Assembly: GCF_019697375.1 (NCBI RefSeq)
Contig: NZ_JAHCDI010000003.1
Location: forward strand, 868,001-932,000
DNA: 64,000 bases
Direction: 5' to 3'
DNA from: Micromonospora tarapacensis
Lineage (GTDB): Bacteria > Actinomycetota > Actinomycetes > Mycobacteriales > Micromonosporaceae
The notes under the pieces: generated by a model
The model's database searches: none
The model's input: the letters and a program-made list of their open reading frames with translations, nothing else
Told to the model about the DNA's origin: nothing
Part shown: piece after piece, positions 17,840-26,538 of the stretch
Position numbering within the stretch: the stretch's first letter is position 1
Layout of the letters: each line of letters starts with the position of its first letter
Made by a program: the position numbers and the translations under genes

Positions 17840-18169
17840 GTGAGTCCTCGTCGCAACCGGCCCCGTCGTGACGACGCCGAGCGGTTGGACGCCGAGCGGG
17901 CCCGGCACGGCGTCGCCTCGGTGCAGCAGTGGCGTGACGGTGACTGGCAGGTGCGGGGCATCAGCGGCGGCGCGTCCACCAAGACGTACCGTTGCCCCGG
18001 TTGCGACCAGGAGATCCGGCCCGGCGTGGCGCACGTCGTGGCCTGGCCGGCGGACGGCCGGGGCGACCTGACCGACCGGCGACACTGGCACAGCGGCTGC
18101 TGGCGGGCCCGGGACCGGCGGGCCCCGGCGATCCAGCGCGGTCGGCGGGGCGGGAGACTGGAGGCATGA
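17840..18169 (+). CDS. Small zinc-ribbon-like protein of unknown function
   Basis: This basic 109-residue protein is rich in Arg. A possible metal site is formed by YRCPGCDQEI (CxxC, about residues 50-59) and a later HWHSGCW. It begins SPRRNRPRRDDAERLDAERA. Proteins of this kind recur in actinobacteria without known function, some mislabelled as ATP/GTP-binding; no nucleotide-binding motif is seen here. The GTG start at 17840 has a TACCCT box seven bases upstream and no SD, so the message may be leaderless, as at nucS. Its stop overlaps the start of the next gene (ATGA), so the two are co-translated. Confidence 0.8.
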   Translation: MSPRRNRPRRDDAERLDAERARHGVASVQQWRDGDWQVRGISGGASTKTYRCPGCDQEIRPGVAHVVAWPADGRGDLTDRRHWHSGCWRARDRRAPAIQRGRRGGRLEA

Positions 18170-18975
18170 GCAAACCGATCCGTGCGTCCTCGATCCTGCC
18201 GGGGCACCGGGAGGAGATCGAGCTGCACACCGCGGACGGCCTGCGCCTGGTCGGCGAGCTGGCTCGCCCGGCCGACCGGGCGCCCGCGGCCACCCTCGTC
18301 TGCCTGCACCCGCTGCCCACCCACGGCGGGATGATGGACAGCCACGTGTTCCGCAAGGCGGCCTGGCGGCTGCCCGCGCTGGCCGACCTGGCCGTGCTCC
18401 GGTTCAACACCCGGGGCACCAGCAGCGTGCGTGGCACCAGCGAGGGGGCGTTCGACTCGGCCGTCGGCGAGCGCTTCGACGTCGCCGCCGCCATCGAGTA
18501 CGCCGAGTTCCACGAACTGCCGAACGTCTGGCTGCTCGGCTGGTCGTTCGGCACCGACCTGGCGCTGCGCTACGGCTGCGACCCGGCGGTGACCGGGGCG
18601 ATCCTGCTCTCCCCGCCGCTGCGCTTCGCCGGCGCCGCCGACCTGGGCCAGTGGGCCGAGTCGGCCAAGCCGCTGACCGCGCTGGTGCCGGAGTTCGACG
18701 ACTACCTGCGCCCGGAGCAGGCTCGCGAGCGGTTCGCGGCGGTGCCGCAGGCCGAGGTGGTCGGCGTGCCCGGCGCGAAGCACCTGTGGGTCGGTGACGC
18801 CGAGACGGTCCTGGACGAGGTGGTCCGGCGGGTCAATCCGGCGGTGCCGGTGCCGTTGCCGACCACCTGGGACGGCCCGATGGAGACCGGCGACGCCAGC
18901 GCGTACGCAGACCGTACGGTCGCCGCGTTCGCCGACACGCCGGTGTCGGGCCCGCCGCAGCGCCGCGCCGACTGA
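18166..18975 (+). CDS. Alpha/beta hydrolase, dienelactone-hydrolase-like
   Basis: The protein has 269 residues. Its N-terminal strand is followed by TLVCLHPLPTHGGMMDSHV (oxyanion region) and FNTRGTSSVRGTSEGAFD. The nucleophile elbow is LLGWSFGTDLAL, with Ser in GWSFG. A late GAKHLWVGDAETV segment supplies the His. The domain fits the family of CocE/dienelactone-like hydrolases that act on small hydrophobic esters. The start ATG 18166 overlaps the stop of the zinc-ribbon gene and has GGAG about nine bases upstream. The C-terminal 40 residues are Pro-rich and probably disordered. Function beyond hydrolase is not known. Confidence 0.85.
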   Translation: MSKPIRASSILPGHREEIELHTADGLRLVGELARPADRAPAATLVCLHPLPTHGGMMDSHVFRKAAWRLPALADLAVLRFNTRGTSSVRGTSEGAFDSAVGERFDVAAAIEYAEFHELPNVWLLGWSFGTDLALRYGCDPAVTGAILLSPPLRFAGAADLGQWAESAKPLTALVPEFDDYLRPEQARERFAAVPQAEVVGVPGAKHLWVGDAETVLDEVVRRVNPAVPVPLPTTWDGPMETGDASAYADRTVAAFADTPVSGPPQRRAD

Positions 18976-19060
18976 TTTCTCCGCCCGGTCCCGCAAGCCG
19001 GGTCGCCCGCGCCGCCGCGGATCGATCGCCGCCATCGCCACCGGCGTGCCCTGCCGCGCC

Positions 19061-21306
19061 TCAGTCGGAAGTGACCTTGCTCGGCTTGGCGCTGCGTTCG
19101 TCGATGGTCGGCTTGGTCGGGCGCTTGCCGTTCTCGCCGGTGCTGGTGATCTTGGTCGGGGTGGCGCCCCGGCCGCCTTCCCCGGGCACGGCCGCCACCG
19201 TCGGCTCGCCCTCCACCCCGCGCTCGCGGTGCCGCCGTCGACGCTGGTCGGCTCGGTGGCCGGCTTCGCCGCCGCGGAGTCCTCGACGGTGGTGACCGGC
19301 TCGCCGACCGGCTTCGTCTCGGGGCCGGCGTCGTCACCGGCAGGGCCGCCACCATCGGCCGGAGCGTCGCTGGGAACGGCGGCATCGTCCCCGGTCGGTC
19401 GTCCGCCGTTGGCCGAGGCCCCGGTGGGAACGGCGGTGCGATTCTCCCCGGCGGGACGTCCGCCGTCGGCCGGGACCGCAGTGGGGATCACGAGGGCATT
19501 CTCCCCGGCGGGGCGTCCGCCGTTGGCTGACGGGCTGCCGGCGGCCGCCGCGACCGAGCCGGCCGCCGTGGTCGGACCCGTCGGCGTGGTCGAGCCCGCC
19601 GGTGGCGGCGAGGTCGGCACCGGCGGAGCCGATGCCGACTGCAGACGCAGGTCGAGCAGTTTGCGCTGCAACTCGTCGGACTCCTGCCGGAACTTCCAGG
19701 TTTCCTGGCGCAGGTCGGCGAGCTGCTGCTGGGCCTTGGCGATCTCCAGCATCACGTGGGCGAGCTGCTGACGGCCGGACGCGGCCTCCTGCTGGGTCGC
19801 CGCCAGGTGCTGCTGGGTGGTGGCCAGGTGTTGCTGGGTGGTGGCCGCGTACTCCTCGAACTGGCGGCGGGAGGCGGCGACGTGCTCGTCCGCCTCGCGC
19901 CGCACGGTGGTGACGTGCTCGTCGGCCTCGCGCCGGGTCGTGGCGGCGTACTCGTCGGCGTCGCGCGCCAGCTCAGCGGCCTGTTCCTCGGCCCGCCCGC
20001 GCACCGTGGCCGCCTCCTGCTCGGCGGCCCGGCGGATCTGGTCGGCGCCCTGCTCGATCTCGTTCTTCCGCGCGGTGTACTCCGACTCCAACTGCGCACG
20101 GCGGGTCTCGAAGCCGGACTCCAACTCGGCGGTGCGGGTGCGGATCCGCTCGTCCAGCTCGGCGTTGCGGCTCTTGTACTGCTTCTCCAGCTGGTCGCGG
20201 CGGGCGGTGAACTCGCGTTCGATGGTCCCCTGGCGCTCGGCCAGTTCCCGGTCGACCGCCTCGCGCCGACCGTTGACCTCCTTCTCCACCCCGGCCCGCC
20301 AGGCACCCAGCTCCTGCTGGGCCTGCGCCCGAGCGTGCTGGACGTACGCCTCGGTCTCGCCGCGCATGCGTTGGGCGTACGCCTCGGTCTCGGCGCGGGT
20401 GCGCTTGGCCGCCTCGGTCGCCTGGGTGCTCAACCGCTCGGCCTCCTGGCGGGCCTTGTTGCGGGCCGCCCGACCGGCCTCGGAGGCGTCGTCGATGATC
20501 TGTTTGGCCTCCTGGCGAGCCTTGGCGTGGGTGGCCCGCCCGGCCTCGGTGGCCTGGTCGACCAGGCGCTTGGCCTCCCGCTGGGCGTTGGCGTGCATCT
20601 CCTTGGCCGCGTCGCGCAGCTGGGTCGCCTCCTGCTGGGCGGTGGCGTACGCCTCGCGGGCCGCGTCGCGCAGCTTGGTCGCCTCCTGCTGGGCCCGGGT
20701 GTGGATCTCCTTGGCCCCGTCCCGCAGCTGGGTGGCCTCCTGCTCGGCGCGGGCCAGCGCCTCCTGGGCGGTCTTGCGCAGCCGGGCGGCCTCCTCCTCG
20801 GCCGCCTTGCTGGCGGCCTCCGCCTCCGCCCGGCGTGCCGCGGCGTGCCGTTCCTCCTCGGATCGGCGGGCGGCCAGGGCGATCTCGAAGTCCTTGAGCG
20901 CCGTGGCCGCTTCGGCGCGGGCCTCGTCGATGATGTGCTCGGCGGCGGCCCGGCGCGCCTCGATCTCCTCGTTCGCGGCGGCGAGGATGTCCTCGGCCTG
21001 CTCCTCGGCGAGGGTGAGGATCTGCTCCACCCGCGGACCGAGGTGCCGGAATGCGGCTCGGTCGACGACCGCGACCTGCTTGCGTACCTGAGCCAGGTCG
21101 CGCTGCAACACCTCGACCTGGCCGGCCAGCTTGTGGATCTGCGTGTAGGCCTGTTCGCGTTCGGCCGCGAGCGCGGCGATCTCGTGCTCCGCACGAGCGA
21201 CGTACCGGTCGACTTGCCGTTTCTCGTACCCCCGCAGGGCTGACTCGAAGCTGGGCTCCGTGGTCACGTCCCCGCCGAGCGCGAACAGTTCCTCGCCGTG
21301 CGACAT
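19061..21306 (-). CDS. Scy/DivIVA-like coiled-coil polarity protein, with a frameshift near its C-terminus
   Basis: Restoring one base gives 748 residues. After a short DivIVA-like N-terminus (SFESALRGYEKRQVDRYVAR, about residues 18-37), the protein is almost all coiled coil to about residue 540, full of Ala, Glu, Arg and Gln heptads, with many EATQLRDAA-type repeats and the HLGPRVEQILTLAEEQAEDI segment. Then comes a Gly/Pro/Ala repeat tail (ADGGRPAGEN-like units). Near the C-run at 19216-19219 the frame shifts; one missing base restores a tail EPTVAAVPGEGGR to KPSKVTSD and the stop at 19061. The coiled-coil pair with the next gene recalls Scy and FilP of Streptomyces, which organise tip growth. 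The start is ATG 21306 with GAGG eight bases upstream. Confidence 0.82.
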
Positions 21307-21483
21307 GCTCCCATCCTCACACGCATCGGGCCCTCCTGGGGCGATACGGACGCCCCTGTTGGGACCTACTTCACGGCGGTGGAAGGGCGGCGCAGGTAGC
21401 CGCCGCGAAGGCAGGGCGACGCGGGGTGCCACCGGTCATCCCGGTGTCACCCCGCGCCGTGGATCATGCCCCGGTGGTCCTGG

Positions 21484-22749
21484 TCAGCTGGTGGTGTCGG
21501 CGGCCACCTTGTCGTCGGCGCCGTCCGCCTTCTTGGCCGGCTTGTCCGCCGCCGCGGCGGCGTTCGCGTTGGGCACGCCCGGAACGATGCCGGCCAGGCC
21601 GGAGAGCATCTGCCCGAGCTGCGAGGTGACGGCGTCCTTCTGCCGGGTGAGGTCCTCGACCTCGCGGCGGGCCGCCTGGGTGGTCAGCTCGGCCTCGGTG
21701 CGAGCCTCGTTGAGCTGGCGCTGCGACTCGGCGCGTGCCTCGTTCAGCGTCCGGTCCGCAAGCGCCTTGGCCTTCTCGACCGTCTCGGTGGCGTTGCGCT
21801 CCGACTCGACCCGGCGGGCCTCGGCCCGCTGCTCGATCTCCTTGGCGCGGTCCTGCGCGGCCCGAGCCCGCTGCTCGGCCTCGCTGACCAGCTTCTGGGT
21901 CTGCGCGACCTGCGCGGCGTGCCGCTCCGACTCCTCGCGCTCGGCCTTCTCCCGCCGCTCCGCGAGCTGCAGCTCCAGCGCCTGAAGATCCTTGTCGCGC
22001 TTGTCGCGGGCGTCGGTGAGCAGCTTGGTCGCCTCCGCGCGCTTGTCCTCGGCCTCGCGGGCGGCCTTCGCCCGCTGCTGGGTGATCTCGCGTTCGGCGG
22101 TGGCGCGCAGGGTGGCGACCTCCCGCTCCACGGTCGATTTCAGCTCGGCGACCTCGTGGGCGGTCACCGTACGCAGCTGCTTGGTCTCCCGCTCGGCGTC
22201 GGCGCGCAACGTGTCGGCCTCACGACGGGCCTGGACGCGCACCTCGGCGGCCTCCCGCTCGGCGGTGGTGCGGACGTTGCCCGCCTCCCGCTCGGCGGTG
22301 GCCTTCATCGCCGCCGCCTCGGCGCGCGCCTTGTCGGTGATCTCGCGGGCCTCGAGGCGGGCGGCGGAGAGGATCCCTTCCGACTCGCGCTTGGCCTCGT
22401 TGCGGTGGTCGTTGGCCTGCTCTTCGGCGAGCCGGAGGATCTGCTCCACCCGGGTGCCGAGGCCGGACAGCGTGGGCCGGCTGTTCTCCTCCAGCTGCTT
22501 GCTGGTGTCGGTGAGCTTCTGCTCGAGGGCGGTGAGCCGCTGCTCGGACTGCCGGAGCCGGCGCTGCGCGTCGTTGAGTGCCTGCTCGGCGTCGGCGCGG
22601 TCCTTGTTGGCCTGGCTGAGCGCGGCGTTCAGCCGGCCGATGAAGTCGTCGACCTGACCGGTGTTGTATCCGCGCAGGCCAACCGTGAAATCGGGCTGCG
22701 AGTTCGCGTTATCGAAGAACGCGAGAGGGGAGGACTGCTGCTGGGGCAT
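21484..22749 (-). CDS. FilP-like coiled-coil protein
   Basis: The protein has 421 residues: a short N-terminal DivIVA-like segment (FTVGLRGYNTGQVDDFIGRL, about residues 20-39) followed by a long uninterrupted coiled coil rich in Ala, Glu and Arg up to about residue 390, and an Ala/Lys tail. The LGTRVEQILRLAEEQANDH segment and the ending DAVTSQLGQMLSGLAGIVPG resemble FilP, the intermediate-filament-like protein that stiffens Streptomyces hyphae with Scy and DivIVA. It lies upstream of the Scy-like gene on the same strand, 177 bp apart. The assignment rests on architecture and neighbourhood. No SD is clear before ATG 22749. Confidence 0.82.
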   Translation of the reverse strand: MPQQQSSPLAFFDNANSQPDFTVGLRGYNTGQVDDFIGRLNAALSQANKDRADAEQALNDAQRRLRQSEQRLTALEQKLTDTSKQLEENSRPTLSGLGTRVEQILRLAEEQANDHRNEAKRESEGILSAARLEAREITDKARAEAAAMKATAEREAGNVRTTAEREAAEVRVQARREADTLRADAERETKQLRTVTAHEVAELKSTVEREVATLRATAEREITQQRAKAAREAEDKRAEATKLLTDARDKRDKDLQALELQLAERREKAEREESERHAAQVAQTQKLVSEAEQRARAAQDRAKEIEQRAEARRVESERNATETVEKAKALADRTLNEARAESQRQLNEARTEAELTTQAARREVEDLTRQKDAVTSQLGQMLSGLAGIVPGVPNANAAAAADKPAKKADGADDKVAADTTS

Positions 22750-23109
22750 TGGGACATACTGGCAGACCCCCCGGGGTGCTTCGCAAGAGCGTGCCACCCT
22801 TTGCCGTCCTCATTACATGGTCAACTCCGCAGGGTGTCGGGCCAACGGGTCGACCGGCGGATCTTGCCAGCTCCGGGGCGAGCCGGGCGGCACGGAGCGT
22901 GACATGGAAAAGGACCACGGGGCGTACCCGCGGTCCTTTGTTTCCATGCCGGCCCGATCACACGAATGGGCGCCCGGGCCGGGCATGTGGAAAGCCAATC
23001 GCGGTTCACCGAATGGCCATCGGTGCCTCGTCCGTCAGGTCAGCGCTCGCGGAACCGGTCGACGGCGTCGGCGTGTCGCGCGCGCAGTTCGCTCGACGAG
23101 CGGACGGGT
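22750..23109. other. Intergenic region of 360 bp upstream of the FilP-like gene
   Basis: No gene is credible here. It contains the terminator at 22909-22939 and, to its left, the promoter region for the coiled-coil genes. The stretch 22940-23109 holds nothing I can name; weak open frames exist on both strands but lack start signals. Confidence 0.6.
22909..22939 (-). terminator. Terminator after mce
   Basis: 13-bp arms at 22909-22921 and 22927-22939 with one A-C mismatch and a 5-nt loop, flanked by A-runs and T-runs on both sides (GAAAAGG and CCTTTGTTT). It is placed to end the mce transcript, and the T-run on either side would also allow plus-strand use. Confidence 0.8.
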
Positions 23110-23583
23110 TCAGTGCTCGGCCGCCGGCTGCACGAGTTCGACCAGGATGCCGCCGGCGTCCTTCGGGTGCACGAAGTTGATCCGCGAGTCGGCGGTGCCG
23201 CGCCTCGGCTGGTCGTAGAGCAGCCGCAGGCCACGCTCGCGCAGCGCCGCGCAGGCCACGTCGATGTCGGTCACCGTGTACGCCACCTGCTGCACGCCGG
23301 GGCCGTTGCGGTCCAGGAACCTCGCGATCGTCGAGTCCGGGGTCAACGGGGCGAGCAGCTGCACGCAGCCGCCCTCGGCCGTCGGCCCGACCGCCAGCAT
23401 CGCCTCGCGGACACCCTGCTCGGTGTTCGTCTCGACGTGCACGCAGCGCATCCCGAAGGTGCGCCGGTAGAAGTCGATCGCCGCGTCGAGGTCGGCCACG
23501 GCGACCCCGACATGGTCGATGCGGCGCAGGCCGACGTCTGTGAGATAGTCGGCAGCGGGCTCGGCGGGGGAGTTCTCAGGCAT
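23110..23583 (-). CDS. mce: Methylmalonyl-CoA epimerase
   Basis: The epimerase interconverts the (2R) and (2S) forms of methylmalonyl-CoA and feeds succinyl-CoA formation by the B12 mutase. The protein has 157 residues with two VOC halves: RRIDHVGVAVADLDAAIDFY (residues about 27-46, first His ligand), then EGGCVQLLAPL, GPGVQQVAYTVTDIDVA, and the late INFVHPKDAGGILVELVQP with the last Glu ligand. The start ATG 23583 has no SD; a CAGACT sequence six bases upstream could be a leaderless -10. It is divergent from the thiolase across 61 bp that hold one of the five acyl-CoA operators. The same neighbour order (epimerase, thiolase, MeaB, coiled coils) occurs in Streptomyces. Confidence 0.93.
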   Translation of the reverse strand: MPENSPAEPAADYLTDVGLRRIDHVGVAVADLDAAIDFYRRTFGMRCVHVETNTEQGVREAMLAVGPTAEGGCVQLLAPLTPDSTIARFLDRNGPGVQQVAYTVTDIDVACAALRERGLRLLYDQPRRGTADSRINFVHPKDAGGILVELVQPAAEH

Positions 23584-23595
23584 GACGTTAGTCTG

Positions 23596-23613
23596 GCCGA
23601 GCAATCGTTAAGG
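23596..23613. promoter_or_regulatory. Acyl-CoA operator site 4, in the mce/thiolase divergent promoter
   Basis: The plus strand reads GCCGAGCAATCGTTAAGG; its complement CCTTAACGATTGCTCGGC aligns with the 18-bp element, this copy being the weakest match. It sits between the two start codons (23583 and 23645), abutting a possible -10 of mce at 23590-23595, so one regulator could act on both genes. Confidence 0.55.
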
Positions 23614-23644
23614 CGTAAAGGTCGGCACCCCCTCGGAGGCAGGT

Positions 23645-24844
23645 ATGGCTTCGGTGATCGTCAGCGGCGCGCGGACCCCGATGGGGCGCCTGCTCGGCAA
23701 CCTCAAGGACGTACCGGCGACGAAGCTCGGCGGCATCGCGATCTCCGCGGCGCTGCAACGCGCCGGGGTCGCCCCCGACCAGGTGCAGTACGTGATCATG
23801 GGGCAGGTCCTCCAGGCCGGGACCGGGCAGATCCCCGCGCGGCAGGCGGCCGTGGAGGCGGGCGTCCCGATGTCCGTGCCGGCCCTGACGATCAACAAGG
23901 TCTGCCTCTCCGGGCTGGACGCGATCGCCCTGGCCGACCAGCTGATCCGGGCCGGTGAGTTCGACGTCGTGGTGGCCGGCGGCATGGAGTCGATGACCAA
24001 CGCGCCGCACCTGTTGCTCGGGCAGCGTGGTGGCTACAAGTTCGGCGACGTGGTGGTCAAGGACCACATGGCGCTCGACGGGCTGACCGATGCCTGGGAC
24101 TGCTGCTCGATGGGGGAGTCCACCGAGCGGCACGGCGGCACCCGGGGCATCACCCGCCAGGAGCAGGACGAGTTCGCCGCCGCCAGTCACCAGCGGGCCG
24201 CCGCGGCGCAGAAGAACGGCCACTTCGCCGAGGAGATCGCCCCGGTGGTCATCCCGCAGCGCAAGGGTGACCCGCTGGTGATCAGCGAGGACGAGGGGAT
24301 CCGCCCGGACACCACCGCCGACTCCCTGGCCAAGCTCCGCCCGGCGTTCACCTCCGGCGGCACCATCACCGCCGGCAGTTCCTCGCCGATCTCCGACGGC
24401 GCCGCGGCGGTGGTCGTGATGAGCAAGGCGAAGGCGAACGAGTTGGGGCTGACCTGGCTGGCCGAGGTCGGGGCGCACGGCAACGTCGCGGGTCCGGACA
24501 ACTCCCTGCACTCGCAGCCGGCCAACGCCATCCAGCACGCCCTGCGCAAGGGTGGACTGACCGTCTCCGACCTCGACCTGATCGAGATCAACGAGGCGTT
24601 CGCCCAGGTGGGTATCCAATCCGTGCGTGATCTCGGGATCAGCCCGACCAAGGTCAACGTGAACGGCGGCGCCATCGCGCTGGGTCACCCGATCGGCATG
24701 TCCGGCGCCCGGTTGGTGCTCACCCTCGCGCTGGAACTCAGGCGGCGTGGCGGCGGCACCGGGGCGGCGGCGCTCTGTGGCGGCGGCGGTCAAGGCGATG
24801 CGTTGATCATCCACGTGCCGGCCGGCGCCGAAAGTGATCTGTGA
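23645..24844 (+). CDS. Acetyl-CoA C-acetyltransferase (thiolase)
   Basis: Thiolase makes or splits acetoacetyl-CoA in the cytoplasm. The protein has 399 residues, the usual length. The nucleophilic Cys is in [15 protein letters not shown] (about residue 90), the [14 protein letters not shown] segment follows, and the C-terminal motifs are NEAFAQVG and [16 protein letters not shown] (His), with a late Cys in [13 protein letters not shown]. The start ATG 23645 follows GGAGG by six bases. Its stop overlaps the GTG start of meaB (GTGA), so thiolase and meaB form an operon. The operator at 23596 controls the divergent promoter. Confidence 0.94.
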   Translation: MASVIVSGARTPMGRLLGNLKDVPATKLGGIAISAALQRAGVAPDQVQYVIMGQVLQAGTGQIPARQAAVEAGVPMSVPALTINKVCLSGLDAIALADQLIRAGEFDVVVAGGMESMTNAPHLLLGQRGGYKFGDVVVKDHMALDGLTDAWDCCSMGESTERHGGTRGITRQEQDEFAAASHQRAAAAQKNGHFAEEIAPVVIPQRKGDPLVISEDEGIRPDTTADSLAKLRPAFTSGGTITAGSSSPISDGAAAVVVMSKAKANELGLTWLAEVGAHGNVAGPDNSLHSQPANAIQHALRKGGLTVSDLDLIEINEAFAQVGIQSVRDLGISPTKVNVNGGAIALGHPIGMSGARLVLTLALELRRRGGGTGAAALCGGGGQGDALIIHVPAGAESDL

Positions 24845-25848
24845 GCGGGGAGTCGAACGGCGGAAGCCCGGCCGCGGCCACCGGCTCGGTGCGTCGTAGT
24901 CGGGACGTACCCGTCCTGGTCGGGCGGGCCCGCGAGGGTGACCCTCGTGCGGTCGCCCGGCTGATCACGCTGGTGGAGTCGGGCGACGAGACGTTGCCGA
25001 GCATCGCCGCGGCGCTCGCCCCGTACGCCGGCCAGGCGCAGGTGGTCGGCCTGACCGGTTCGCCGGGGGTCGGAAAGTCGACCACCACCAACGAGTTGGT
25101 GCGTGCGCTGCGGGTCCGGGGCCACCGGGTCGGCGTGCTGGCCATCGACCCGTCCAGCCCGTTCACCGGTGGCGCGATCCTCGGCGACCGGGTGCGGATG
25201 CAGGATCACGCCACCGATCCGGGCGTCTACATCCGGTCGATGTCCAGCCGAGGACACCTCGGCGGCCTGTCGGCGGCCACCCCGCAGGCGGTGCGGGTGC
25301 TGGAGGGCGCCGGCTGCGACGTGGTGCTGGTGGAGACCGTCGGTGTCGGGCAGGCCGAGGTCGAGGTGGCCTCGCTGGCCGACACCACGCTGGTGCTGCT
25401 CGCCCCCGGCATGGGCGACGCGATCCAGGCGGTGAAGGCCGGCATCCTGGAGATCGCCGACATCTTCGTGGTCAACAAGGCCGACCGGGACGGCGCGGAC
25501 GCGACCGCCCGCGACATCCAGGGCATGATCGCCCTCGGCGAGCGCGGGCCGGGCCAGTGGCGCCCGCAGGTGGTGCGGGCGATCGCCACCCGGGGCGAGG
25601 GGATCGACGACATCGCCGCCGCGATCGACAAGCACCGTGGCTGGCTCGTCGAGCACGACGAGCTGCGCCGTCGCCGCGAGGCCCGGGCCGCCGCCGAGAT
25701 CGAGGCGATCGCCCTCGGTGCGCTCCGGTCCCGGATCGGCTCGCTGCGCGACGGTACGCAGCTGCCGGCGCTGGCGGCCGAGGTGGCGGCCGGCGCGCTC
25801 GACCCGTACGCCGCGGCCGACGCGTTGCTGGCCCAGCTCGCCGCCTAG
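24841..25848 (+). CDS. meaB: MeaB/ArgK-type GTPase, mutase chaperone
   Basis: G3E-family GTPases of this kind load and protect adenosylcobalamin mutases such as MeaA, IcmA and MCM. The protein has 335 residues. The P-loop [15 protein letters not shown] lies at about residues 63-77, followed by [21 protein letters not shown], Walker B with [16 protein letters not shown], and the base motif NKADRDGAD. The C-terminal 60 residues form the dimerisation arm. The GTG start overlaps the thiolase stop. The gene lies between thiolase and icmA (0.7 kb downstream), consistent with service to the IcmA mutase, although the small IcmB subunit is not in the window. Confidence 0.93.
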   Translation: MSGESNGGSPAAATGSVRRSRDVPVLVGRAREGDPRAVARLITLVESGDETLPSIAAALAPYAGQAQVVGLTGSPGVGKSTTTNELVRALRVRGHRVGVLAIDPSSPFTGGAILGDRVRMQDHATDPGVYIRSMSSRGHLGGLSAATPQAVRVLEGAGCDVVLVETVGVGQAEVEVASLADTTLVLLAPGMGDAIQAVKAGILEIADIFVVNKADRDGADATARDIQGMIALGERGPGQWRPQVVRAIATRGEGIDDIAAAIDKHRGWLVEHDELRRRREARAAAEIEAIALGALRSRIGSLRDGTQLPALAAEVAAGALDPYAAADALLAQLAA

Positions 25849-25881
25849 TTGCTAGGCCCTGGGCCGAAGTCCCAGGCCGGC

Positions 25882-25908
25882 CGGCCTGCGGTCGTCGACC
25901 GCCGGCCG
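25882..25908 (+). terminator. Hairpin terminator after meaB
   Basis: Arms at 25882-25893 and 25897-25908 pair over 11 of 12 positions with a 3-nt loop (GTC). It ends the thiolase-meaB unit. No T-run. Confidence 0.6.
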
Positions 25909-25992
25909 TGAGGCGGGGCGGGTGTCCACTGCGGACCGGCTGGGACGGTTACGCTCGCACCGTCCCGCGGATGCGGGTGGGGTGGTGCGACG

Positions 25993-26034
25993 GCCGCTGG
26001 GGGAAGCATGGATGCCGCTGGGGGAAGCATGGAT
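25993..26034 (+). repeat. Perfect 21-bp tandem duplication across a start codon
   Basis: The unit GCCGCTGGGGGAAGCATGGAT occurs twice in a row (25993-26013 and 26014-26034). Each copy holds the same weak ribosome site (GGGGGAAG) and an ATG, and 21 bp is seven codons, so both starts are in frame. Confidence 0.95.
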
Positions 26035-26433
26035 CACGAGATGACGCAGGAGTTGCCGATGACGCCGGACGCGGTGACGGGTGGTCGTACGCACATCGCG
26101 GACGAGGTGGTGGAGAAGATCGCGGTGGCCGCGGCGAAGGCGGTTCCCGGCGTGGTCGAGCTTGGTGGCGACGTGGCCCGGTTCTTCAACGCGGTGCTCG
26201 ACCGGGTCGGGCTGGACCAGGTGGGTGACGCCCGACGGGGCTGCTCGGCGCACGTCACCGACGGCGCCGCGCTGATCAACCTGGTCATCGTGATCGACGC
26301 GGGGCATCCGGTGCCCGAGGTGACCACGGCGGTACGGGTCGGGGTGACCCAGGCCGTCGAGTCGTACGGGGTGCGGGTCGATGAGATCAACATCCGGGTG
26401 GACGACGTGGCCATCGGCGGCCCGGTCGCCTGA
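26008..26433 (+). CDS. Asp23/Gls24-family envelope-stress-type protein
   Basis: The protein has 141 residues from the first of two duplicated ATGs (26008), or 134 from the second (26029). The Asp23 domain spans about residues 25-137, with TGGRTHIADEVVEKIAVAA and the following VPGVVELG, then VTDGAALINLVIVIDAGHPV, and the VGVTQAVESYGVRVDEINIRV ending. Asp23 proteins in other bacteria are membrane-linked envelope proteins induced by alkaline or wall stress; the actinobacterial versions have no established job. The duplicated start (identical 21-bp units) leaves the exact N-terminus open. It is followed 105 bp later by icmA with the acyl-CoA operator between. Confidence 0.85.
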   Translation: MDAAGGSMDHEMTQELPMTPDAVTGGRTHIADEVVEKIAVAAAKAVPGVVELGGDVARFFNAVLDRVGLDQVGDARRGCSAHVTDGAALINLVIVIDAGHPVPEVTTAVRVGVTQAVESYGVRVDEINIRVDDVAIGGPVA

Positions 26434-26469
26434 GTCCACGCAGCTCGGGTTACCCGTCGGTACGGACTG

Positions 26470-26502
26470 CCTTATCGATCGTTCAGGTGGGGGCTCTAGA
26501 CT
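26470..26502 (+). promoter_or_regulatory. Acyl-CoA operator site 5 with -10 box (icmA promoter)
   Basis: CCTTATCGATCGTTCAGG at 26470-26487, the copy closest to the consensus and the most symmetric. TAGACT (26497-26502) is the -10, nine bases after the element, exactly as at hbd. The element covers the -35 region. Confidence 0.7.
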
Positions 26503-26538
26503 CGACGTGCAGTCGAGGACTCGAGGAGGAGCCCGGGG

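Noticed and set aside
19755..21243. Long plus-strand frames antisense to the Scy-like coiled coil, with Leu/Gly-rich translations
   Set aside because: Mirror of the Ala/Glu/Arg repeat coding; coiled-coil text on the minus strand is the real gene.
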